Below are positions 1 through 8,683 of a stretch of DNA of 64,000 nucleotides, piece by piece. The notes below the pieces were generated by a model. It ran no database searches and was not told the origin of the DNA. It worked only from the letters and a program-made list of their open reading frames with translations. The stretch lies in contig NZ_CP166194.1 in NCBI RefSeq assembly GCF_045679545.1, positions 2,418,001-2,482,000 on the forward strand, in the 5' to 3' direction. The translations under genes and the position numbers were made by a program. The stretch's first letter is position 1; each line of letters begins with the position of its first letter. The DNA comes from Enterovibrio sp045679545 (lineage in GTDB: Bacteria > Pseudomonadota > Gammaproteobacteria > Enterobacterales > Vibrionaceae).

Positions 1-253
1 TGGCGTTTTGGTCACCGATATAATCAGAGCCTTTAACCGTATCGTACATGTGCCATTCCCAATTATCTTCATGGGAATTGCCCAGTGCTACCGTAATTCC
101 GCCTTGCGCAGAAACAGTATGTGAACGGGTTGGAAATACTTTTGAGAGCAGCGCACAAGAAAGGCCCTGCTCTGAAATTTGTAGTGCAGCACGCATACCT
201 GCGCCACCTGCACCAATAACGATTGCATCAAATTCTCTTACTGGAATACTCAC
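1..253 (-). CDS. sdhA: Succinate dehydrogenase flavoprotein subunit (N-terminal part, truncated by window edge)
   Basis: Only the first 84 codons are in the window. The protein starts MSIPVREFDAIVIGAGGAG, a Rossmann dinucleotide-binding (GxGxxG) motif for FAD, then RSHTVSAQGG, the region of the covalent FAD-histidine in SdhA. It oxidises succinate to fumarate in complex II at the inner face of the cytoplasmic membrane. The start is GTG, placed immediately after the sdhD stop (TAA followed by GTG), so translation is probably coupled. The order sdhC-sdhD-sdhA is that of enterobacteria and vibrios; sdhB is expected beyond the window. Identity is certain from family knowledge; the GTG start is inferred from the fit to SdhA N-termini. 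Confidence 0.95.
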   Translation of the reverse strand, partial: MSIPVREFDAIVIGAGGAGMRAALQISEQGLSCALLSKVFPTRSHTVSAQGGITVALGNSHEDNWEWHMYDTVKGSDYIGDQNA

Positions 254-601
254 TTACACACCCCACAAAACAAAAAAGCCAGTCAACAGGTAGACAAAAA
301 GCAGTGCAACGATGCCAAACTGCATCAGGGCACGAACCAACGTCGGCTTAATGTAATCAGTTAGCACTTGCCACATACCAATCCATGCATGGATTAATAC
401 GCAAACCAGCGCCAACATGGTAAATACTTTGTTACTCGTCTGGCCCCAGAACGCAATCCAACTTTGGTAAGTTAGGTCTGGACCAAAAGCAAAGAATCCC
501 ACCATGTATAGGGTGTAGAGTGTCATAATAATGGCAGTCGCGCGGATCAAGATAAAATCATGAACACCGTTTCTGCCAAATGAAGATACATGTCCTACCA
601 T
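254..601 (-). CDS. sdhD: Succinate dehydrogenase membrane anchor subunit SdhD
   Basis: A 115-residue hydrophobic protein with three membrane spans, very similar to E. coli SdhD (RNGVHDFILIRATAI near the start, HAWIGMWQVLTDYIKP in the middle). It anchors complex II and, with SdhC, binds heme b and ubiquinone; HAWIGMWQVLTDY holds the histidine and the Asp/Tyr residues that in E. coli ligate heme and line the quinone site. I chose the ATG at 601, which overlaps the end of sdhC by 7 bases. An in-frame GTG four codons upstream is possible, but gives a longer product than the usual 115 residues. Confidence 0.93.
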   Translation of the reverse strand: MVGHVSSFGRNGVHDFILIRATAIIMTLYTLYMVGFFAFGPDLTYQSWIAFWGQTSNKVFTMLALVCVLIHAWIGMWQVLTDYIKPTLVRALMQFGIVALLFVYLLTGFFVLWGV

Positions 602-987
602 ACTAACCCCCACGCTAAAACAGACAGCACTGCAGTGATACCGAATGCTACTTTCGCACTCATGTTCCCTGACTCAAGTTCCTCGAAATACTTCATATCC
701 ATTAGCAAGTGGCGAATACCACCCACAATGTGATACGCGAGCGCCGTTAAGATGCCCCACAGTATGAACTTGGCAAAGAAACTATCCACGATGTCCGCAG
801 CAGCTTCAAACCCGCTAGGAGAGGATAATGATAGACTTAGTAACCAGAGAAGGATGGCAACCGAGAAAAAGGTGATAACACCCGAAACACGGTGCACAAT
901 AGACGCTATCGCTGTGATGGGGAAGCGTATGGTCTGAAGGTCGAGGTTTACCGGTCTTGGCTTTTTTACTTTCACGATATGGCCCAC
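595..987 (-). CDS. sdhC: Succinate dehydrogenase cytochrome b556 subunit SdhC
   Basis: A 130-residue protein with three membrane helices. The N-terminal RPVNLDLQTIRFPITAIASI block and the later ALAYHIVGGIRHLLMD block match SdhC; the histidine in AYHIVGG is the heme b axial ligand in E. coli complex II. First gene of the sdhCDAB unit. No ATG fits: the start is GTG at 987, with a GGAG element just upstream, or a second GTG at 975. Transcribed away from gltA, as in E. coli, so the 406-base gap to gltA should hold both promoters. Confidence 0.93.
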   Translation of the reverse strand: MGHIVKVKKPRPVNLDLQTIRFPITAIASIVHRVSGVITFFSVAILLWLLSLSLSSPSGFEAAADIVDSFFAKFILWGILTALAYHIVGGIRHLLMDMKYFEELESGNMSAKVAFGITAVLSVLAWGLVW

Positions 988-1393
988 TCAGCTCCATTGA
1001 GCAATTATTGTTATAACACTCCCTGGATACACATTTCGCGACAGCGCCAGACCTGCAACATCTTTTAATTACGTTTTACGGAGTCTTCTGCTATTAACTG
1101 CAGATCAAGCTTCGTTTTACGCAGACAAAATATCGATTTGAGCCCCGAAACGCCCCGGCATTGTGTAATATCCAGAGACCTGCCGCTGAGTATATGCCCC
1201 GTAACATTTAAACACAAACCAATAAAATTGACGGAAATCCCGAAACAGAGCATTAACTTAAAGCGAACATAATCTTGATACTTCCGCACACCCTACAAAG
1301 ATCACTTCTGTAAATTGACATCTTATGAAGCGATCGGTACAACAACGGTGTCCGTATCCGGGATAGGATTATATAAAAACAAAGGAGAATGTT
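988..1393. promoter_or_regulatory. sdhC-gltA divergent intergenic region
   Basis: Some 406 bases without a convincing gene. It separates the sdh operon (minus strand) from gltA (plus strand). In E. coli the equivalent region carries ArcA and CRP control of the TCA cycle; I cannot confirm such sites here by eye. A promoter-like pair for gltA is listed separately. The one 74-codon reading frame inside has no family resemblance and was not accepted. Confidence 0.6.
1315..1343 (+). promoter_or_regulatory. Probable sigma70 promoter of gltA
   Basis: A perfect -35 hexamer TTGACA (1315-1320) is followed after 17 bases by TACAAC (1338-1343), four of six matches to a -10. It lies about 50 bases before the gltA start, giving a short leader with an AAGGAG ribosome site. 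Assigned by eye; no start-site data. Confidence 0.5.
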
Positions 1394-2683
1394 ATGGCAG
1401 AGAAGAAAGCTACCCTACATATTGAAGGGAAAGCACCTATCGAACTGCCGATCAAAGGGGGCACAGTCGGTCCGGAAGTGATCGACGTTCGTGCTTTGGG
1501 TGCAAATGGCTTTTTTACATTTGACCCAGGTTTTGTTGCAACAGCGTCGTGTGAGTCACAAATTACGTATATTGATGGTGACGCGGGCGTTTTATTGCAT
1601 CGAGGCTTTCCAATTGATCAATTAGCCAATAACGCTGATTATTTAGAAGTCTGTTATATCCTTCTGTATGGGGAAGTCCCAACCCGCAAGCAATATGAAG
1701 AATTCCGCAAAATCGTTACTCGTCACACTATGGTGCACGAGCAAATTGCGAGCTTCTTCCATGGCTTCCGTCGTGATGCGCACCCAATGGCTGTTATGGT
1801 GGGTGTTGTCGGCGCACTTGCTGCGTTTTATCACGACTCGCTAGACATCAATAACGACGAACACCGCGAAATCACGGCGTACCGTCTGCTGTCTAAGATG
1901 CCGACGCTAGCGGCGATGTGTTACAAGTACTCTATCGGTCAGCCTTTCATTTACCCAAGAAATGATTTGGATTACGCCGAGAACTTCCTTCACATGATGT
2001 TCGCAACACCTTGTGAAGAATACGAAGTTAACCCTGTTGTTGCTCGTGCCATGGACAAGATCTTTACCCTACACGCTGACCATGAGCAGAATGCATCAAC
2101 ATCAACCGTTCGTCTGGCAGGTTCTTCAGGTGCTAACCCATTTGCATGTATTGCAGCAGGTATCGCATCGCTTTGGGGTCCTGCACACGGTGGCGCAAAC
2201 GAAGCATGCTTGAAGATGCTGGAAGAAATCGGCTCTGTCGAAAATATTCCGGAATACATTGAGCGCGCGAAAGACAAAGAAGACCCGTTCCGTTTGATGG
2301 GCTTCGGTCACCGTGTTTACAAAAACTACGATCCACGCGCGACCGTCATGAACGAAGCGTGCCACGAAGTGCTTGATGAGCTCAACATCAACGACCCATT
2401 GCTGGACGTTGCCATGGAGCTTGAAAGAATTGCCCTTTCTGACCCGTACTTCGTTGAGAAAAAGCTGTATCCGAACGTCGATTTCTACTCAGGTATTATC
2501 CTGAAAGCGATCGGTATTCCTGTGTCCATGTTCACCGTGATTTTCGCGATGTCTCGGACAATTGGTTGGATTGCTCACTGGAACGAAATGCACAGCGACC
2601 CACAAAACCGTATTGGCCGACCACGTCAGTTGTATACAGGTTACGACCAACGTGATTTCAAGCCATTGAAAGATCGTGATTAA
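1394..2683 (+). CDS. gltA: Type II citrate synthase
   Basis: This 429-residue enzyme condenses oxaloacetate and acetyl-CoA to citrate, the first TCA-cycle step. It has the N-terminal beta domain typical of the hexameric, NADH-inhibited type II enzymes of Gram-negative bacteria. The catalytic triad is visible: His265 (HGGANEA), His306 (GFGHRVY) and Asp363 (VDFYSG). The length equals the usual 427-429. The start is ATG at 1394 behind AAGGAG with 7-base spacing. It is monocistronic, with a strong intrinsic terminator 34 bases after the stop, and divergent from sdhCDA. Confidence 0.98.
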   Translation: MAEKKATLHIEGKAPIELPIKGGTVGPEVIDVRALGANGFFTFDPGFVATASCESQITYIDGDAGVLLHRGFPIDQLANNADYLEVCYILLYGEVPTRKQYEEFRKIVTRHTMVHEQIASFFHGFRRDAHPMAVMVGVVGALAAFYHDSLDINNDEHREITAYRLLSKMPTLAAMCYKYSIGQPFIYPRNDLDYAENFLHMMFATPCEEYEVNPVVARAMDKIFTLHADHEQNASTSTVRLAGSSGANPFACIAAGIASLWGPAHGGANEACLKMLEEIGSVENIPEYIERAKDKEDPFRLMGFGHRVYKNYDPRATVMNEACHEVLDELNINDPLLDVAMELERIALSDPYFVEKKLYPNVDFYSGIILKAIGIPVSMFTVIFAMSRTIGWIAHWNEMHSDPQNRIGRPRQLYTGYDQRDFKPLKDRD

Positions 2684-2716
2684 CATTCGTTTATCAACGA
2701 TTGTTTGCATATAAAC

Positions 2717-2742
2717 AAAACGCCGCAATGCGGCGTTTTTTT
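2717..2742 (+). terminator. Intrinsic terminator of gltA
   Basis: The stem AACGCCGC/GCGGCGTT with loop AATG is followed by a run of seven T. It has an upstream A-run, so it may also act on the opposite strand for weak transcription from the left. Confidence 0.9.
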
Positions 2743-2802
2743 GTTATTCGAAACAGAGGGGAAAAATAATACAGCCACCAACCTAATCAATATAAGTGCA
2801 TA

Positions 2803-3561
2803 TTAAACTGGGTTATTAATATCTATAAAAGTGACATCTAGCTGATGATTTTTTACTAACCACTCTCCCAACGCTTTTATTCCATAGCGCTCAGTAGCGT
2901 GATGTCCCGCACCAAAATAATGTATGCCCTGCTCTCTTGCAGAAAATGTCGTTCTTTCCGACACTTCACCAGAAATAAAAGCATCCATGCCTTTGCTGGC
3001 AGCTAAATCGATATAATCCTGACCACCGCCCGTACACCAACCAACACGTTTAATTGGCTTGTCGCTCCCCCCATCAATAAACAACGGCGTTCTGTTTAAT
3101 CCACGTTCAATCAGCGCTGCAAATTCATCGCTTGTCATCGCGTCGGGCAACTCTCCCCACACCGCCACTGAGTTAGCATTACCGTCTTCAAGACCACCAC
3201 GCTGCTCAATGCCCAGCAACTTTGCTAGTTGTGCGTTGTTGCCCACTTCAGGATGCACATCAAGCGGCAAGTGATAAGCGTAAAGGTTAATCCCGTTCTC
3301 AATAAGCGCTTTGATTCGTCGAAACTTCATGCCTTTAATCGGTTCAGGTTCGCCGCGCCAAAAATAGCCATGGTGAACCAACACAGCATCAGCACCTTGC
3401 TCTATGGCTGCGTCGACCAAGGCTTGTGAGGCCGTCACACCCGTCACGATTTTTATTACCTCGGGTTTGCCTTCTATCTGCATCCCATTCGGGCAATAGT
3501 CTTTGATAAGGTGAGGTTTTAAAAAACCATTGAGAAGTGTTTCGAGCTCAAAATTGTTCAT
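2803..3561 (-). CDS. ybgI: Nif3-like dinuclear metal-centre protein (YbgI / GTP cyclohydrolase I type 2 homolog)
   Basis: A 252-residue member of the NIF3 (DUF34) family, which forms hexameric toroids with two metals per subunit. The metal-binding histidines are visible: VHHGYFW near residue 63, HLPLDVHPEVGNN near 97-109, and HHATERYG near the C-terminus. It opens MNNFELETLLNGFLKP and has the family PNGMQIEG motif. The biochemical role is unsettled; the GTP cyclohydrolase name comes from distant homology. In E. coli ybgI lies near gltA/sdh, consistent with this position. A stand-alone gene on the minus strand, with no clear terminator downstream. Confidence 0.9.
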   Translation of the reverse strand: MNNFELETLLNGFLKPHLIKDYCPNGMQIEGKPEVIKIVTGVTASQALVDAAIEQGADAVLVHHGYFWRGEPEPIKGMKFRRIKALIENGINLYAYHLPLDVHPEVGNNAQLAKLLGIEQRGGLEDGNANSVAVWGELPDAMTSDEFAALIERGLNRTPLFIDGGSDKPIKRVGWCTGGGQDYIDLAASKGMDAFISGEVSERTTFSAREQGIHYFGAGHHATERYGIKALGEWLVKNHQLDVTFIDINNPV

Positions 3562-3680
3562 TCTGGATCCTAGATCAGGCGGTGATTTTCAATCATTCTA
3601 CCCAGCATTGACGTGCAGGTGAACCGACATTCCGATAAGCTGTTAATTCTCAGTCAGTCAATACGTTATGGACATTACGC

Positions 3681-4445
3681 ATGTTTGCCGACAAAGCACA
3701 GGTCACGCGTGACATGGAATGGATAGTCAGTACACAAACCATAGTGCAACTGCCCGACATCTATCAGTTCGATCAGCAATTTTGGCAGGGTGTGCCCAAG
3801 GAGAACTGGCCGGGCTATGACGGCGGTCAGCGTATCGGCTTCTATTATCAGTGGCTGATCAAACAATGCATAAATTCTCACCCGAGCTATCAGTTAGTGG
3901 CCGAAGAGATTCAGGTAAACAAAGATGGACGCACCCTCGGCGCCGTCGATTTTATTGTCGAGAACCCACAGGGCGAGTTAGAGCACTGGGAAGTAGCTGT
4001 GAAATTCTACTTGGCGTTTCATTCGGACTGGCATGGTCCAAACGCCAAGGACACACTGGCAAAGAAATACCAAAAGATGACCAAGCAGCAGCTACTCCTT
4101 TCCGATACCAAGGAATATCTGACTCAGTTTCCTCAATACCCGATTAGCCATCGAAAACTCTTGATGCAAGGCAGATTGTATACCAACCCCTTCCTTCCTC
4201 AACACCAAGTCGCCACGCCTTCAGTGACGCAAAATGCAGTTTGTGGGTACTGGTGTTGGCCGCATCAAATCCCCAAAGACAAAGACTTCCATCAACTTCA
4301 CCGTCATCAATGGATGCAAGTGCCTAGCTTGTCAGAGCTTACCCCCTTTGTACTGGAGACACCTTTGACGCGCGCGCAACATGTGATTGATGAAGAAGGC
4401 ATTCACTGGTTCATTGTTCCCGAATCTTGGCCTGCGCCCCATTAA
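3681..4445 (+). CDS. DUF1853 family protein
   Basis: A 254-residue soluble protein without signal peptide or membrane span. It resembles the DUF1853 family of gammaproteobacteria: an internal VAEEIQVNKDGRTLGAVDF stretch followed by EHWEVAVKFYLAF. That pattern (E...D...E-x-K in a beta context) recalls the PD-(D/E)XK nuclease-like fold, but nuclease activity has not been shown as far as I know. The start is ATG 3681; a later ATG at codon 12 is possible. It stands alone on the plus strand, convergent with pgm, between ybgI and pgm. Function unknown. Confidence 0.75.
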   Translation: MFADKAQVTRDMEWIVSTQTIVQLPDIYQFDQQFWQGVPKENWPGYDGGQRIGFYYQWLIKQCINSHPSYQLVAEEIQVNKDGRTLGAVDFIVENPQGELEHWEVAVKFYLAFHSDWHGPNAKDTLAKKYQKMTKQQLLLSDTKEYLTQFPQYPISHRKLLMQGRLYTNPFLPQHQVATPSVTQNAVCGYWCWPHQIPKDKDFHQLHRHQWMQVPSLSELTPFVLETPLTRAQHVIDEEGIHWFIVPESWPAPH

Positions 4446-4469
4446 AAAAGCCACCGACATTCGGTGGCC
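4444..4469 (-). terminator. Intrinsic terminator of pgm
   Basis: The stem GCCACCGA/TCGGTGGC with loop CAT reads into a T6 run on the minus strand, 54 bases past the pgm stop. The plus-strand side lacks an immediate T-run, so it serves mainly pgm. It abuts the stop of the convergent DUF1853 gene. Confidence 0.8.
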
Positions 4470-4522
4470 AAATCGCATCAATTTTTTAGTCGCACTAGGT
4501 TTCGCTCGCGCTAAACTGCCAA

Positions 4523-6169
4523 TTACAGACCTGCGTTTTTAAACACATCGCTGACAATTCTCTTCGCTTCTTCTTGGATTTTGCCAAGGTGCGCTTCACC
4601 TTTGAAGCTCTCACAATAAATTTTGTAGACATCTTCGGTACCAGAAGGACGCGCCGCAAACCAACCGAACTCAGTCGCGACTTTCAATCCACCAATGGCT
4701 TGTCCATTGCCCAACGCATGAGTCAGCTTGGCGGTAATTGCATCACCTGCAAGCGTATCAGCCGTCACCATTTCAGCCGACAATTTACTCAATACCGCTT
4801 TTTGCTCACCGTTCGCTGGCGCTTGGATACGCGCATAACAAGAAGCACCAAACTTAGCCGCAAGTTCGTCAAAGTATTGCTGCGGGTTTTTGCCAGTAAC
4901 TGCGGTAATTTCCGCGGCTAGCAAACACAGCAAAATACCATCTTTGTCTGTTGTCCAAGGCGTGCCATCCATACGAAGGAATGAAGCCCCTGCACTTTCT
5001 TCACCACCAAAGCCCAGTTCACCATTGTAGAGACCATCAACAAACCATTTGAAACCGACAGGCACTTCGCAAAGTTGACGACCTAAGTTCTCCACAACCT
5101 TGTCGATGATGGCGCTTGATACCAGTGTTTTACCGACCCCAACATCACTGCCCCATCGTGGACGGTGCTGATACAGATAATCAATACACACAGCCAAATA
5201 GTGGTTTGGGTTCATCAATCCTGCTGGCGTCACAATACCATGGCGGTCGAAATCAGGATCGTTGCCAAACGCAAGATCGTATTGATCTTTGTAAGCCAGC
5301 AGCCCTGCCATGGCATAAGGTGACGAACAATCCATACGGATCACGCCATCTTTATCCAATGACATAAAACGGAATGACGGATCAATATCGTCATTCACTA
5401 GCGTAATATCGAGTTCGTAATGCGTTGCGATGGCTTTCCAGTAATCAATACCGGAACCACCTAGTGGATCAACGCCGATGTGAAGGTTGGCTTTTTTGAT
5501 CGCATCGATATCAACAACCTGAGCCAAATCGCGCACATAAGGCATGACAAGATCTGTTTCAACAAACAGATCGCTCGCAGTCGCTAGCGCAAAGCTAACA
5601 CGCTGAATACCTTCCAAGCCTGCTGCAATGTAGGCATTGGCACGTTGCTCTATCGCCTTAGTCAACTCACCTTCAGCAGGGCCACCATGTGGCGGATTGT
5701 ATTTGATACCTCCGTCTTGCGGTGGATTGTGCGAAGGCGTGATGACAATGCCATCAGCTTGCTGATCATTGCTTTTATTGTGCGTCAAAATGGCATGAGA
5801 AATACTCGGCGTGGGGGTATAACCACCGTCTGCCTGGGCAATCACTTTCACGCCATTAGCAACCAGGACTTCAACCACTGAGCAAAAAGCCGGCTCAGAC
5901 AATGCGTGGGTATCTTTACCTACGAAGAGTGGGCCAGTGAAACCTTTCTCAGTACGCACATCCGCAATCGCTTGTGCAATTGCCAGAATGTGATTTTGAT
6001 TGAAGGTCGATTTATCAGCACTACCACGGTGACCCGAAGTGCCAAACTCGACTTTGTGTGCAGGGTTGGTTGGATCCGGCGTCAGCTGAAAGTAGTTCGA
6101 CACCAATAGAGGAATGTTATGCAGATCTTGTTGCTGAGCGCGTTGACCCGCACGATCAAAACTAGCCAT
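4523..6169 (-). CDS. pgm: Alpha-D-glucose phosphate-specific phosphoglucomutase
   Basis: A 548-residue phosphohexomutase interconverting glucose-1-phosphate and glucose-6-phosphate. The phosphoserine loop is TPSHNPPQDGGIKYNPPHGG, the metal loop DPDFDRHG, the sugar-binding loop GGEESAG, and the C-terminal phosphate-binding loop RPSGTED. Together these place it in the E. coli Pgm branch. I chose the ATG at 6169 (MASFDRAGQRAQQ), behind AAGGA; an upstream extension of 18 codons has no family match. Second gene after seqA (121-base gap), the same seqA-pgm order as E. coli. Confidence 0.97.
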   Translation of the reverse strand: MASFDRAGQRAQQQDLHNIPLLVSNYFQLTPDPTNPAHKVEFGTSGHRGSADKSTFNQNHILAIAQAIADVRTEKGFTGPLFVGKDTHALSEPAFCSVVEVLVANGVKVIAQADGGYTPTPSISHAILTHNKSNDQQADGIVITPSHNPPQDGGIKYNPPHGGPAEGELTKAIEQRANAYIAAGLEGIQRVSFALATASDLFVETDLVMPYVRDLAQVVDIDAIKKANLHIGVDPLGGSGIDYWKAIATHYELDITLVNDDIDPSFRFMSLDKDGVIRMDCSSPYAMAGLLAYKDQYDLAFGNDPDFDRHGIVTPAGLMNPNHYLAVCIDYLYQHRPRWGSDVGVGKTLVSSAIIDKVVENLGRQLCEVPVGFKWFVDGLYNGELGFGGEESAGASFLRMDGTPWTTDKDGILLCLLAAEITAVTGKNPQQYFDELAAKFGASCYARIQAPANGEQKAVLSKLSAEMVTADTLAGDAITAKLTHALGNGQAIGGLKVATEFGWFAARPSGTEDVYKIYCESFKGEAHLGKIQEEAKRIVSDVFKNAGL

Positions 6170-6290
6170 GAGTTCGCATCCTTTCAGGAAATCTATTTCG
6201 TAAAATACAAAAAGGCTCGTCAATGACAGAGCCTCTATTCAATCTTATCTATTCGCAGTAAGCATTTTGATGTGATTTATCGCGATAGCT

Positions 6291-6836
6291 TTAGATTTCA
6301 CCAACGACTTTTTCAGTAATGTCGCTAGCAAAACCCATCTTAGTCATCAGCTGCTCAACCATCTGGCGCTTACGACCTGTATTTGTGTTCGTGATCACCC
6401 AAAATGGAGTGTTCGGAATATGCTTAGGCTTCGTCGTCTTGCCACCTTCTAGCAAGGTTTGCTCGTTATCGGCGAAGTAAACACGGGTACGACCTTTCAA
6501 CGCCGTAACCTCAGAAAATGCTTGTCCATCAATACGATAGAGCGTAGACAAAACGAGCATAAAGCGTCCTATCGCTCTTTCTTGCGCTGCAAATTCGTCA
6601 GAGATCAACAATGAACGCATTTCTTTAACGCGATCTACAGAGTCGTGTTTTCCCGCATCTTTGCTGACAACAATTCCCTTGGGCTTACTAGCGGGAGTCA
6701 ATGTCGCAACGGGTTGTTGCTCCATCTGCGGTGCCATTAATAGGCGGCGCAGGATGTCCGATGCACTTTCACCAATGTGATGCGTTTGGCTGGCAATGTA
6801 CCGGTATAGCTCTTCATCAACCTCAATTGTCTTCAT
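6291..6836 (-). CDS. seqA: Replication initiation negative regulator SeqA
   Basis: A 181-residue SeqA. The N-terminal MKTIEVDEELYRYIASQTHH is a ribbon-helix-helix-like filament-forming domain. The C-terminal domain (about residues 70-181) includes TRVYFADNEQTLLEGGKTTKPKHIP and NTGRKRQMVE, the hemimethylated GATC-binding region. SeqA sequesters newly replicated oriC and delays re-initiation, so it implies Dam methylation in this organism. Upstream of pgm and divergent from the ybfF-like gene, as in E. coli. Confidence 0.97.
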   Translation of the reverse strand: MKTIEVDEELYRYIASQTHHIGESASDILRRLLMAPQMEQQPVATLTPASKPKGIVVSKDAGKHDSVDRVKEMRSLLISDEFAAQERAIGRFMLVLSTLYRIDGQAFSEVTALKGRTRVYFADNEQTLLEGGKTTKPKHIPNTPFWVITNTNTGRKRQMVEQLMTKMGFASDITEKVVGEI

Positions 6837-6936
6837 CGTTTGATCATCGTGTCCTAATTACAATTCAACAGGGCGATTATACAGAGTTAGGCAGGTATAC
6901 TCTACGGCAAACGATTCATATTGAGAGAAAAGAACG

Positions 6937-7710
6937 GTGTTTTTGAACTACAAGATCCAAGGAGAAGGACGCCCTTTGCTGTTGATCCACGGACTTTTTG
7001 GCAGTCTGGACAACCTAGGTGGGCTTGCTCGCGTATTGGCTGAGCATTATCAGGTCTACCAGATTGACTTGCCGAACCATGGGCTGTCGCCACGCTCCGA
7101 ACACGTAGACTATCTTTCGCAAGCCAATGCCGTGAAAGAATTCTTGTTTCAGCAAGATCTTGATCATGTCTCGGTCGTTGGGCACTCCATGGGCGGAAAG
7201 GTGGCAATGATGCTAGCGATCACCAACCCCGGTCTCGTTGATCAACTCGTGGTCATGGATATTGCACCAGTGAACTATGAGGTTCGTCGCCACGACGCGG
7301 TCTTTGCCGGTTTACATGCCTCAGTGCAATCCCCAATCACGAGCAGGAAAGAAGCAGAAGTGCGATTAGCAGAACATATTCAAGAGCCTGGTGTACGTCA
7401 GTTTCTACTTAAGTCCTTGGCTAAAAATGAAAATGGTCAGTTTGAGTGGCGCTTCAACATTGACGCATTAGAAACACACTACAGTGAGATTACTGGCTGG
7501 ACAGCCAACGGGAAGTTTGACGGCGACACCCTATTTCTCAAAGGCGCAGATTCCGATTACATTTCAGCGCAACACCGTGAAGACATTGAACGCCAATTTC
7601 CTCACGCAAAAGCACACGTTATTGCAAACACAGGCCATTGGTTGCACGCCGAAAAACCCGACACGGTAGCGCGTGTGATCACTCGCTTTTTAACAAAGTC
7701 AGGGCGTTAA
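6937..7710 (+). CDS. ybfF: Alpha/beta-hydrolase esterase, YbfF family
   Basis: A 257-residue alpha/beta hydrolase. The oxyanion motif is LLLIHGLFGSLDNLGG, the nucleophile elbow GHSMGGK (Ser near 88), the acid lies in the KGADSDYIS region, and the catalytic His is in NTGHWLHAEKPD. In E. coli YbfF hydrolyses short acyl esters, including acyl-CoA analogues. The start is GTG at 6937 (MFLNYKIQGEG); no ATG fits the family N-terminus. Divergent from seqA with only 100 bases between them, as in E. coli. Confidence 0.88.
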   Translation: MFLNYKIQGEGRPLLLIHGLFGSLDNLGGLARVLAEHYQVYQIDLPNHGLSPRSEHVDYLSQANAVKEFLFQQDLDHVSVVGHSMGGKVAMMLAITNPGLVDQLVVMDIAPVNYEVRRHDAVFAGLHASVQSPITSRKEAEVRLAEHIQEPGVRQFLLKSLAKNENGQFEWRFNIDALETHYSEITGWTANGKFDGDTLFLKGADSDYISAQHREDIERQFPHAKAHVIANTGHWLHAEKPDTVARVITRFLTKSGR

Positions 7711-7769
7711 CAGACGCGTTCGAGTTGTGATATAGTGCGCGACGAAATAGGTTCCAAAAGGAGAGGGAA

Positions 7770-7991
7770 ATGCTGTACGAGCACTTTGAATTGCTCGAAA
7801 AGATAGGACTGGATCTGCTTTTTGCAGCAGTTTTCTTCTTCATCGGCATGGCAATCAAGGACGTTTTGAATGAAGGAAACGTACCGCCTTTTGGCCGACG
7901 CATTGTTTGGCTGGTACTTTTCTTAGGTTGCGCAGGTTTTATTACCAAAGGCGTAATCCAGTTATTCTGGGAAGGCGCAGGCATCGGTTGA
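7770..7991 (+). CDS. DUF2788 small membrane protein
   Basis: A 73-residue protein with two hydrophobic helices (about residues 14-32 and 45-63) separated by a charged turn (IKDVLNEGNVPPFGRR). It matches the DUF2788 family that vibrios carry between ybfF and fldA. A strong ribosome site AAGGAGAGGG precedes ATG 7770. No catalytic motif; the role is unknown. Probably co-transcribed with the upstream esterase and perhaps fldA (109 bases downstream). Confidence 0.82.
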   Translation: MLYEHFELLEKIGLDLLFAAVFFFIGMAIKDVLNEGNVPPFGRRIVWLVLFLGCAGFITKGVIQLFWEGAGIG

Positions 7992-8100
7992 TGTTCGGCG
8001 CGTTACCCAAAGCAGAAAGAAGGCTTATCCTTCTTCTACACTTTAGAATTTGGGATGTGTATATTGCATCTCGACTAACAGAAAACAGGTATTCTCTATT

Positions 8101-8628
8101 ATGGCGAGCGTAGGTCTCTTCTTTGGCAGCGATACAGGTAACACTGAAGCTATCGCCAAGATGATTCAAAAACAACTGGGTAAACAACTGGTACACGTTC
8201 AGGATATTGCTAAAAGCAGCAAAGAAGATATCGATAACTTCGATCTGCTGTTGCTAGGTATCCCGACATGGTATTACGGTGAAGCACAGTGTGACTGGGA
8301 TGACTTTTTCCCAGAGCTTGAGCAAATTGATTTCTCAACCAAACTCGTTGCGATTTTTGGCTGTGGTGATCAGGAAGACTACGCAGAGTATTTCTGTGAT
8401 GCGATGGGCACTGTTCGTGACATCGTTGAAACTAAAGGCGGCACTATCATTGGTCATTGGCCAACTGATGGCTACGAGTTTGAAGCGTCAAAAGCGCTTG
8501 TGGATGACAGCCACTTTGTCGGCCTATGTGTTGATGAAGACCGCCAACCAGAACTCACTGCACAGCGTGTTGAAACTTGGGTTAAACAAATCCATGAAGA
8601 AATGTGTTTGGCGGAATTAGAAGGTTAA
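8101..8628 (+). CDS. fldA: Flavodoxin I
   Basis: A 175-residue long-chain flavodoxin carrying FMN for low-potential electron transfer. The phosphate-binding loop is GSDTGNTEAIA at residues 9-19; the flavin-flanking loops TWYYGEAQCDWDDF and GCGDQEDYAEYFCDA are typical of FldA. The ATG at 8101 gives the standard length; an in-frame upstream extension from 8050 has no homology. The setting fldA then fur matches E. coli, with a DUF4442 gene between. A strong terminator follows. Confidence 0.97.
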   Translation: MASVGLFFGSDTGNTEAIAKMIQKQLGKQLVHVQDIAKSSKEDIDNFDLLLLGIPTWYYGEAQCDWDDFFPELEQIDFSTKLVAIFGCGDQEDYAEYFCDAMGTVRDIVETKGGTIIGHWPTDGYEFEASKALVDDSHFVGLCVDEDRQPELTAQRVETWVKQIHEEMCLAELEG

Positions 8629-8645
8629 TCCCCTCTACCCGTCTG

Positions 8646-8677
8646 CAAAAAAACGCGCCCTGTGCGCGTTTTTTTAT
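8646..8677. terminator. Bidirectional terminator between fldA and the DUF4442 gene
   Basis: The stem ACGCGC/GCGCGT with loop CCTGT is flanked by A-run and T-run on either side, so it can end fldA on plus and the convergent DUF4442 transcript on minus. Confidence 0.9.
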
Positions 8678-8683
8678 GCCCAG

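Noticed and set aside
1065..1289. 74-codon minus-strand frame in the sdhC-gltA gap
   Set aside because: No family resemblance, and it lies where promoters are expected.
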